Position numbers and translations under genes: made by a program. 64,000 nt of DNA from assembly GCA_009741485.1 (NCBI GenBank), contig CM019230.1, positions 7,445,983 to 7,509,982 on the forward strand, written 5' to 3'. This document shows positions 55,401 through 64,000 of the stretch, in pieces; positions within the stretch are counted from its first letter, which is position 1, and each line of letters begins with the position of its first letter. The DNA is from Malurus cyaneus samueli (lineage: Eukaryota > Chordata > Aves > Passeriformes > Maluridae). Under the pieces are notes generated by a model that did no database searches, was not told the origin of the DNA, and was given only the letters and a program-made list of their open reading frames with translations.

Positions 55401-58400
55401 AAAAGTCAGCTTTATAAAACAGGTGTAACACCTGCATATATATCTATATTTATATATAGAGATATCTTATATATAGATATACATATATATAGCCAGATCC
55501 ATATATATATCCAGATCCATTTATACTATCCATATAGCCAGATTTCTCATATTTTTATTAAAGCAGAACAGAGGCATCCAAAAAAGGGCCTGTGTGAAAA
55601 AATTAGGGCTTTCCCTGAGGGCCCTGCAATGCCACCAGGTCCTAAATGCTTCACATCCACAGGTTCCTCCTGAAGCCTTGTGAGCAGTCTTAAATCACAC
55701 CACAAAACAGGATACGTGTTTGAAAGACATTTTTAGACACTAAGGAAGTGGGGGAAAAAATCCTAGTTGGAGGAGTTAAATAAATGGGGCAATTCCTGTG
55801 TAAAATTACTAACATGACCATCTGAAAGATGCTTCATTTTCCACTTATCCAAACTGAAATAAAGAGAAGCAGCCCCCAAACAAACCCGGCTCTACTCATG
55901 TTGAAGCTCTGATTTCTAGAGCCTCACAAGCAGAATAAAAGCAAACAATGCTGAAAAGAAGGCAGAGAGAGAATAGTGAGTACCAGAGGAGTAAGAGCTG
56001 GTCCAGCCCAGGGGACTGGCACCCCACGTGGAGGATGGCTTGGTGTTGGTTAAGCCTGGAGGAGGTCTCGTCGGAGCTGTAGTGTTTCTGGGTACCTTCC
56101 AGAGTTCGTGGGACAGAGAGGCTTGGGTGTGAGAGATTGGGCCAGAGGACCACGTGGACTTGATGTCTGACAGTTTACCTGCAATAGAAAAACAACACAT
56201 TTGTGTGCTCTTCATAAGTGGGTATCATGGGCTACATTCTTCCAACTTCTCAGAAGGAAAAGAACAACTTTCTGTCTCATCCAGTGCTATAAATCCTGTG
56301 TTCTTTGAACCTACTTACACTAGTGGCTACAATTTCAAATACTTTGTATTTAGTGAACCTCACACTACCTGCTACATATACAGTTCCCTTTTTAAAATCT
56401 ATTACTTCACTTTCTTGTAGAAGATGGTACGTGGAAAAAAGACCAGAAAATGGACGCAGGTATTTGAAATCTAATTTCACCAAAATCATAATGAAACACC
56501 CCAAGATTGTCTCTCTCAAAGGTTTAACAGGACTTACACATTTTTTCTTACACAACTCATTTTATCTAATATAAAGAATCCAGTTATATCCATATGTTCT
56601 TCTGATGTATTATTAAAATCCTGAAGATCAAAGACCAAAAAAAAACTTTATTTCTGAATATTTGAAGTAACTGATACTCTTTTTCCTAAGTATCTTTGAG
56701 AAAAACGAAGCATCCAGAAGATCAGATCATATCACAACCTGTCAGTCTTTATAACTTTTTGCTGCTGCTTGTTCTTTCCCTGATTGGTTTTTAAACTCTT
56801 ACTGTTGTTCCTGCCAAACCAGAGTTTTATTAAATAACACAAAACCAGGAACAGCAAAGTATAGCATTCAGAGGGGCAGACAAAATTGATTTAGATCATG
56901 GATAACAAATCTTCATTCACCTTTAGATTTACACATCCCTGCCCCTCCTACTCACATGAACATGTGCTGTGCAATTAGAGCCCAATTTCCTACTGGAAGC
57001 ACATGCTGGGCTGGAATGGACTGAAAGGGCCACAATTCTGCCACAGCAAATGATGCTCTGATTCTGCTGCCTTAATGCTTTAATACTGATTGCAAAGAGT
57101 TAAGAAAATACTTGGTCTGGCAAAGTCCAAAATGCAAAAATCTTGTTAAGTTTTATAAAACTAGAACTGGCAGATTTAAGTTTACACTGGATCGGTGCTT
57201 TAAGGCATCAGGCAGCCCTGAGTAATTTTTTAAGTCCTAAAGGCAAATTTACCAGCTGCAAAATCAGACTCAGTTACATACCCACACACTCCCCAAATTG
57301 CCTCCATTTATCTAAATTGTTTAACTCAATTATTTCATATTGAATCATAACAATTTAAGTGAAAGGGCAACCACTCTCCCATCTTCTGGCAAATCGTAGC
57401 AACAGAAATAATTTGACAATGACAATGGGGACATTAATGAGTGTAAAATGGTGGGAGGAGAGGGAGCAAGTCTGAGTTTTTGAGCTCAGAGCAAAGATCC
57501 CAGGCCGTGCTTTGACAAGCGCATCCGGACCATGAATCGCACAGCACCACCAGGTCAGCAATAGTTGCTATGTCACACTTCATCAGAAATTTGGAGGTAA
57601 CGAACAAACGATTAGCTGAATGATGCTATTGCAAAACACCTAAATCCAGACAAAAAAAAAGGCAGCAAATAAAGCAGAAATGCATGGCAGATAAAGAAAA
57701 GCAAGCCACTCCTTCCTTTTTCTTTCACTGGAGAAAACCATCCCAAACAATCCCTTTTTGGTTTGCATTCTGCAGCTTCAGAGAAGTGCAAGGTTTTCAG
57801 GGGATTAACATTTTCTTATCTAATCCATCCATGCAGCCCAACACAATTTCACAATAGGACAAACTGGATGTTTAGTTAGTCTGTTGGCAAACAAAGCTCC
57901 CATGTTTTACAGAGAGAAGCTCCAGAATTTACAGCTCATTAAAGAGAATGGGGTCATTATTTAGCCCACCTACAAGCTCTGCTATACAGGGGAGCATCAG
58001 CCTTTGGCTTGACTATTAAAAACATCGAAGATCCCCAAACCCAACCCCAGAGCCATGCAAAAAGTACCTCCTGGAGCTTTTCCTGAGCTGAAGATGCTTC
58101 ACCTTTAACAGTGAGTTCATTAACACAAATTTCATGTCAGCTCTTCTGGCAGGTGAGGAAGAGCTCAGCCCTCTGTTCCTGCTGAGGCCCCGGACAGTGT
58201 TCCTCCCCCAAAATCTCGATGCCAATATTGAATGGCAGCAAGTGGAATAAATCCATTTTTCCTCAGCACAATTCCAGGCACCACTCCCCACTTCAGAGCT
58301 GACAGGAGAGCTACCACCTAGCACAGGGCTACAAACACACTTCTGCCTCGGGGAGCACTCCTGTAAGCACAGGGAGAGCACTCTCTGGGGCCTCTTCCTG

Positions 58401-58499
58401 GGAATGCAGAAGCTGTGGAAGCAGAAAGGCCATACCTGCAATGCTAGGTGCAGATGCAATGCTGCTGAAAGAGCTACTGTAACGCCTCACCGGAGGCAT
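52045..58499 (-). CDS. TNRC6C: TNRC6C (GW182 family), C-terminal 276 residues in five exons
   Basis: - strand exons are 58436-58499, 55984-56178, 54572-54642, 53686-53825 and 52045-52405, all GT-AG. They total 831 bases, 276 codons plus TAG, with matching phases at every junction. The product is the C-terminal silencing region of a GW182/TNRC6 protein: [19 protein letters not shown], a Trp/Pro-rich stretch ([26 protein letters not shown]), the RRM-like domain (about window residues 100-172, [18 protein letters not shown] to [10 protein letters not shown]) and the tail [13 protein letters not shown] to [12 protein letters not shown]. The tail and RRM flank match TNRC6C rather than TNRC6A or TNRC6B. 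Family role: Argonaute-bound scaffold in P-bodies that recruits PABPC and CCR4-NOT to microRNA targets; the Trp residues in this region contact CCR4-NOT. The Argonaute-binding GW repeats, UBA-like region and PAM2 motif are upstream, outside the window. No disruption was seen. Confidence 0.95.
52540..52840 (+). mobile_element. CR1 3'-end fragment in the last TNRC6C intron
   Basis: Sense CR1 blocks: GGGTTAGACTGGGAATCAGG, GTGAGGCACTGGCACACACT, GCCCAGGGAAGTGTGGATG, AGGTTGGACATTGGG and CCATGGCAGGGGGTGGGACT, ending near GTGTGATAT. It is oriented opposite to TNRC6C. Confidence 0.93.
53686..53825 (-). CDS. TNRC6C: TNRC6C exon: RRM core
   Basis: The acceptor is CCTCCCAG and the donor is GTACGT. It encodes [19 protein letters not shown] to AAKAQKSLH plus two bases of a Met codon. 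Confidence 0.95.
54572..54642 (-). CDS. TNRC6C: TNRC6C exon: RRM start
   Basis: The acceptor is TGTTGCAG and the donor is GTAACT. It encodes [18 protein letters not shown] to NLTPQ. Confidence 0.95.
55434..55530. repeat. TA-rich simple repeat
   Basis: TATATAT/ATCTATATTTATATATA with two ATATATCCAGATCCAT units, in a TNRC6C intron. Confidence 0.9.
55984..56178 (-). CDS. TNRC6C: TNRC6C exon: Trp/Pro-rich silencing segment
   Basis: The acceptor is TCTATTGCAG and the donor is GTACTC. It encodes [19 protein letters not shown] to [14 protein letters not shown], with Trp residues spaced as in CCR4-NOT-binding motifs of the family. Confidence 0.94.
58436..58499 (-). CDS. TNRC6C: TNRC6C exon (64 bp)
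   Basis: The acceptor is GACCTTAG and the donor is GTATGG. It encodes [18 protein letters not shown] to SIA and one base of a Gly codon. The initial ATG is an internal codon. Confidence 0.88.
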
Positions 58500-61400
58500 C
58501 TAAGGTCGGTTCAGGCACTCGATGAAGGCAGCGTGGCATTCTGAGATGATGTTGGGGATGACCCTGCAGAACCAGCAGAGAAGCAACTAAGAAAGATGGG
58601 CATAATGATGTCTGGTGTGACATAAGCAAATCTATCATGTGCAAATACAAACCATGCAAGGCATTCTACTGAATCAGCCTGATCTCTGAATTCTAGGAAT
58701 GAAATGTTACTGGAAGCGTGATAAAGTGAGGCAGAAGTCTTTAGTAGAAAAGAGAAGAAAGCTGGCACAGGAACAGTTGTAGTGCAGAAGGAAAATTCTG
58801 CATTCCTTGTATTTAAGATACATGACTCAGAAAAAAATCAGTTTTAAGAGCTATTTTAGTCTGGAGGCTTTCATTTGTAAAGTCCTCTGCAGCTCTTATG
58901 CATGGCACTGTGTGGTGTGTTATAGGTCATTGGGGTGATGTTACTCACCCCATCCTATTTTTATTTTTGGGTTGTTCAGTCTAATAGCATATGGGAATAG
59001 TATTGAGCCATCGTTATTTTTCTGGGGTTATTTCGGGGAATATGGTAACAGTTTTTTGAGGTGGAGTATCTCCCGTGTGTTTCGGTGACTTTTAGCAGAG
59101 ATGGGCTGTGATAGACTACTTTTTCTCTTTTTGAGTCTGTAGAGGGGTAGTTTGGTGGGGGGGAAAAGGAACAATTTTTCGCCTCACAGTCAAAAAACAG
59201 GCTTTGTTTTCAACTGGAACAGCACCCAACCAAACTTTACCTTAACCAGATTCCCTGTGCTCCAAGGGACACCAATACAGAACATCAGTTTCAAGCAAAA
59301 GAACCTGTATAAGGCCCTGTATGGAAATAATCTACTCCGAGGCAGAAACTATGGAATTATAGCAGATTCAAAGGCTCACGGAGCTGAAACTGGTCCTGAC
59401 TCCTCGTGGCTACAACTCTCAGCTCATAGAAGCTGACCCTACAAAGCTTCATTAGCAAACAGGGCAAAGCAAAAATCGACCCAAAAACTGAAGTTTTGCC
59501 TGTTTTGATGTGCACAGGGCAAGGAGAGCACACCTCACAGTCTGACCTCTAACTGGGGAGCTGCTCTGTCAGCACAAGCTCTGGGCTCAGGCTGCAGTGC
59601 TCCAAGCCAGGCTCCTGTTGGCAGCATGCCATGAAAGCCCCAGTCTCATATGGAGAATTTTAACCTAGAACAAACTCCGGTCCATCAAGCATAACAGAAA
59701 GACAGATTCGATAAGTCTTATTACATTCTATTCTTATCTATTCTTACCACTAAAAGCTACTGAGGGGAACACACCTGATCCCCCAAGACACTGAAGTGTG
59801 AGCTCTTAAGGGCCTGCTTGCATCTGCAAAGACCATCTCTGCTGACCCTCTCGAAGGAGAGGAATTATTTCCTCCTTCCACAGACAGCTTATGAACCAAC
59901 AGAGCTGATGTTCCTTCTCTAAAGCAGGAAGACCTGCAGGTATCACCTGATTTACAGGGACAGCTCTGTAGGGCTAGGCTTCTGGCCTGAAGGGTATTTC
60001 TTGGGTGCATTGTATCTGAACTGTCACTGAATTACATCTTGATGCTTTTCTTTTTATAATTTCAAACCTGCCTGCCCCTTGAAGCACTTTAGGGTCATTA
60101 GAAGTTAATTCAACCTTACTCATTACACAAATAATCCATGTTTCAGCCTAAAGAAAGGTTGCCCCCTGCTAAGAGACAACTAAACTCACTGCAGGCAATG
60201 AACAGTCCTGATTCTTTTCCCTCATGTTTCACATCCCTTGCCTGAGGTAACGAGCCCAGAGCTGGACACCCACTTCAAGGCTGGTCCTGATTTATGTTCA
60301 AGACTCCTCTTAATCTCCTTGAGTGCCTGGATCCAGCCTAAGCCTGATTACTTTACTCATGTACTCATTACTTTACCTCTTGCACTAACCCAGAATAGTA
60401 AATTTATTGCATAAACATCTCACCTGAGGGTTTGATCACATTATATTTACTCCTTTGACTATTCCTTTATTGCAAGGATTAGAAATTAGAAGAAAATTAA
60501 AGTAATGTCAGGAGCAATTTTTTGCTGAGGTCAGGGTATCCTCTCAGTGGGGCAGAACCAGCGTTTGACATTACAGAAGGGAGGATGCTTTTCAGACTGA
60601 CCACCATCATGTTAAAAATATATATCTCATGTATTGCTTTTGGAAGATAATTTTTTGTTATATATATCAGTGTCATACATGCTGATCTGGATTCCCATTA
60701 TGTCTTCCCACAAACAAGTAACACTATCGACACAATTGTTAACAAAGGTCTGTCTTTTTAAAATTCCTTTCCCTTAGGTTATGTTTTTCATAGAATCAAT
60801 GGTTTAGTTGGAAGGCTTCTTTTTAGCATCATCTAGTCCAACCCCTCTGCTAGACATCCCTTGATAGGGATGTCTTCAACTAGATCAGGTTGCTCAGAGT
60901 ACCATCTACCTGACCTTAAAGGTTTCCAGGGATGGTCATCTACCATGTCTTTGGGCAACCTGTTCCAATGTTTTACTTCCTTCATTGTAAAAGACTTCTT
61001 TTTTATGCCTAAATAGACCCTCCTTCAGTTTAAAACCTCTATCCCTTATCCTACTGTAACAGGCTCTGCTAAAAGGTTTGTCCCTCTATTTCTTATCGGT
61101 TCCCTCCAAATACTGGAAGGCTGCAGTAGGATTTTCCCAGAGCTTTCTTTCCTCCAAACTTGACAACTCCAATTCTTTCAGTCCTGAGGGAGAGAATTTT
61201 GCTCATCTCAAAGGAGAAAGAAGAGCAGAAATGCAAACTCTGCCACCAGGTTGAGGCAAATGACCCTGTGTGCCTGCTGAGAAACCAGAACTGCCTGATG
61301 TGGCCTGTGTGGGGACAGAAGCTGGATGTCAGGTACAAGGAGTAAGGGAGGAAATGGTTGCAAACAGGGTTGCATGTGACATATGGTTCCTTTTGCTTTC

Positions 61401-63459
61401 AGTCTCGCAGAAGTTTCTTAGTGGATATGAAGTCCTGTGCCTGATTGTGTAAAGCCCATTAGCATATGTCTCTGCAGTGGGTTTCTGTGGCAGAGTTCCA
61501 GTAATTACTGTTCATTAGTATTCATTAGTACCAGGTCTTGCCTGATCTTGAGTTCATGTTGAATCAGCACTGCTGTAACATTTTTGATATGGGCTGGATG
61601 TAGAGGTCAGCATGGAGGCATTAATTAGGCCTGGTAGTCAGAAGTTATTTTCATGGCTCTTCAGATAGGGTTTGCTTCAGATGCACCATGGCTTTTCCTT
61701 CTGAAGTGGAAAGCACACATGTAAAGTGCAGCAGTGGTGAGCCTGGCACTAAATGGCTTGCGAATATAAAAACAAGGATTTAAAGAAAGCCCCAAACTTG
61801 CTCTCTGGAGTGACCTGTTAAAAAAATCTGCAGGGGTTTCAGCGACTTTTCTTTACTGTTGCTTTCCTTACTCTTGCAACTTAGGAATGTTGACACTGAA
61901 AAGAATTAAAAGTGCAAAATATGGTTGATAATGCAATTTGTACTGCTGAATGCTCATTCCTCAGCTACTGCTGATAATAATGTAGCCATGAGCTTTTAGG
62001 GAATACCCTCCGACCTCTGCAAAAAAGAAGAACATTGAACAAGAAACCTACTTGTCTCTTTTTAAAAACAAAAACGGGAAAAAGATTGTGTTAGAATAGT
62101 TACTACATTAAACAGATAAGTTCAAGGTACTTTCAGAATCCAGAGGTACTTTTGAGAGGTTACAAGTGAAGAAGGATTGAACAAAATCTGAACAGGGGTT
62201 GGCATTTTTTATCTTGGATAGTTAAAGAAAGTGAAATTATTTAAATTTCTTTTTTTCTTGGAGAAAAATGTATTTTCTATAGATACCTTAAACTGTACAT
62301 TTATCTAAAAGCACAACTGTATTTACATTTTCTCTATTCCAACAGTCTGGAAAATGATGATTCTCATCATGCAGATCCTTAATTCCAGGAATAACCAGTC
62401 TCAGTAGAATATCACTCACCCAAGAAAGAAAAGGTGCACCAAGGTTCATACACTGAGGCAAACAGCCAAGGTATTTTCTTTGTCATAGCCAATGCTTCCT
62501 GTAGCTGAATTTAAACCCACCATACAGAGATACAACTGGTGAGATTACAGTAATTTAAATTTCAGTAACACAGAGTATTTCCATCACTTGGAAATTACTC
62601 CAAAGAAATCGGGCTGAAGAATGCATGGAAAAACTTTTTGCAGACTTTTACATGTTCAATAATGGTGAATAAAATACATAAGAGGGAACAGGAAAATTTC
62701 TCCTGCTAAAGGAGATGCTGAAGTTGGGATTGATCACCTCATAAGGTCCTGTTTTTCTCCATAACTACACTAATAGAGTTTTAGATCTAGTTACACTTCA
62801 AAGTAAAAAGCACAAAGTCCTCTCCTGCTTGGAATAATCAAAAGATTTCAGATGATGACAACAAGACTAGACAATCTCTAATGCTTCCTGGCTTCCTTTA
62901 AGTCAGGTTCTTTTCAATTCTTCTGTGCTTTTTCCATTTTATGGATCTTGGGTAAATTGCTCAAAAGTGTGCCCAGTGAACTGGGCGTCTGATCTGACCC
63001 AGCATGGTCACTCTTATGTTCTTGTAGTATGTCTCCAGGTAGATCATGTTGAGATCTCGATGGCAAAACATTTCTGCATCAATTTCAAATTGAAAGAGGA
63101 TGAAGCAGATACTACCATGCAGAAAGGCCTTTGTTTTAAATGAAAGCAAGACAAAATACATAGATTAGGAAAATGCAAAAGTAGCACTTCATGTAGTAAA
63201 GGTATGTTTGGGGAAGGAGCTGGAGAGATTTGCAATGCACACTGAGGAGGGGGATGAAAACACTAGTATCACATCCTGTTCAGGCTGGTTCCCCAGCCTA
63301 AAAAATCTGGCACCCTCTGGAGTGACCTTTGGCACCAGCTGGTTTATAGCTCAGGCTCACACATCTGTCTCTCGAGCTGAACACCTCTTGGGCCTCACCT
63401 CGCCCTTCACCAGAGAGCACACACACTCTGGATCCCAGCTGAACTGGATACTTTTCACT
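58500..63459 (-). other. TNRC6C: TNRC6C intron, no further exon seen
   Basis: Upstream of the 64-bp exon I see no stretch matching TNRC6 coding sequence. It contains a CR1 fragment at 60787-61215, a G/T-skewed tract at 58905-59165 and otherwise unique A/T-rich sequence. Confidence 0.6.
60787..61215 (-). mobile_element. CR1 LINE 3' fragment, about 430 bp
   Basis: Antisense CR1: TTCATAGAATCAATGG, TCATCTAGTCCAACCCCTCT, AGATCAGGTTGCTCAGAGTA, GGGCAACCTGTTCCAATG and CAGTTTAAAACCTCTATCCC, continuing to AATACTGGAAGGCTGCAGTA and TCTTTCAGTCCTGAG. It is the longest CR1 copy in the window and in the same orientation as TNRC6C. Confidence 0.95.
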
Positions 63460-63484
63460 NNNNNNNNNNNNNNNNNNNNNNNNN
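63460..63484. other. Assembly gap, 25 N
   Basis: A run of 25 N, 395 bases left of the duplicated TNRC6C exon fragment. Confidence 0.98.
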
Positions 63485-63878
63485 GCCAAAAAAAAAGCCC
63501 CAAACAACACCCACCATACCCCCCACGCCTCCAAGATAATCTTCCCCATTTGAAAATATCACGGCAAGTTCTTCTTAAAATCAATGCTGAAACTCAGCAG
63601 GCAGGAATAGAATGTAACACGCAGGCATACATACTATATTTTATATAAGGTGTGTGTGGTGTATTTGATCTATATAAATGAATTGTGGAAGGGTGAAATG
63701 GCGAAATGATATGCAATTACTCTGAGGGAGCTGTATTCAGCTAAATACACATACTAAAATTGAGAAAAAAACAACAAAGTCTTGACAAGTAGTGATGTTA
63801 AGTGATCTGCTTAAACAAGTTTTTAGTATATTTGCAACTCTTGAGCAGGGCCTTTAATCGGGATAAACCATTAAAGCT

Positions 63879-64000
63879 GGGCGCACCAGCCCGTGGGAGC
63901 TGCCCGAGGAGCCCAGGCGGCTGGGCGTGGATCCAGTGTTGGACTGCCAGCTGGAGGTGGGCGGCAGCGCCTGCCCCTGCGCCAGGAAACGGTTCACTTC
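63879..64000 (-). pseudogene. Duplicate of part of the TNRC6C terminal exon (reaches window edge)
   Basis: The last 122 bases are identical to 52235-52356 at a constant offset of 11,644. On the - strand they encode about 40 residues around [18 protein letters not shown] to SHGLVRP. The copy breaks off inside the exon at GGGCGCACC, so it lacks the last 60-odd codons and the stop. The junction on the left is intron-like sequence (CATTAAAGCT). It is most likely an assembly duplicate rather than a real pseudogene. Confidence 0.8.

Overview
The window looks like nuclear DNA of a bird in a draft assembly. Evidence: typical vertebrate introns, several CR1 retrotransposon 3' ends with their ATTCTATGA-like tails, GC-rich intergenic DNA full of minisatellites, and three N gaps (25, 10 and 25 bases). 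Protein matches are from memory of the families; no search was run.

Layout. (1) 1-13.3 kb: the last nine coding exons and long 3' UTR of SEC14L1 (+ strand, 442 residues, frame intact, 5' part outside the window). (2) 13.3-36.9 kb: intergenic, with no gene I can support. It holds a GC-rich minisatellite (15.3 kb), a compound inverted duplication (16.08-28.16 kb), further minisatellites (30.7, 31.1, 32.2 kb) and a duplicated noncoding element (32.9 and 35.9 kb). (3) 36.9-38.3 kb: a compact single-exon Ras-family GTPase gene (+), best matched to the Ras-dva family, with a TATA-like box and poly(A) signals. (4) 38.3-47.4 kb: intergenic tandem repeats ((TTTGG)n, a GAG/CTG-rich array, a 14-bp array with 42-bp higher order, a 31-bp array, a (GGAT)n satellite) plus CR1 fragments. 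(5) 47.4-64.0 kb: the 3' end of TNRC6C (- strand): long 3' UTR, five coding exons covering the C-terminal silencing region including the RRM, and the start of a long intron.

Two TNRC6C-related duplications look like unresolved haplotype copies: about 1.5 kb of 3' UTR is present twice in direct orientation around the 10-N gap with roughly 1% mismatch, and 122 bases of the terminal coding exon reappear identically at the right edge. The 12-kb inverted duplication may be real or an assembly product; its 25-N gap falls where one arm should continue.

The three genes do not form a functional unit. SEC14L1 is a lipid-binding CRAL-TRIO/GOLD protein, the GTPase is a small signalling protein of a family known from anterior ectoderm patterning in frogs, and TNRC6C is a microRNA-silencing scaffold. 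I saw no clear undescribed multi-gene system. The most interesting biological items are the GTPase with altered catalytic motifs and the duplicated homeodomain-site-like element upstream of it.
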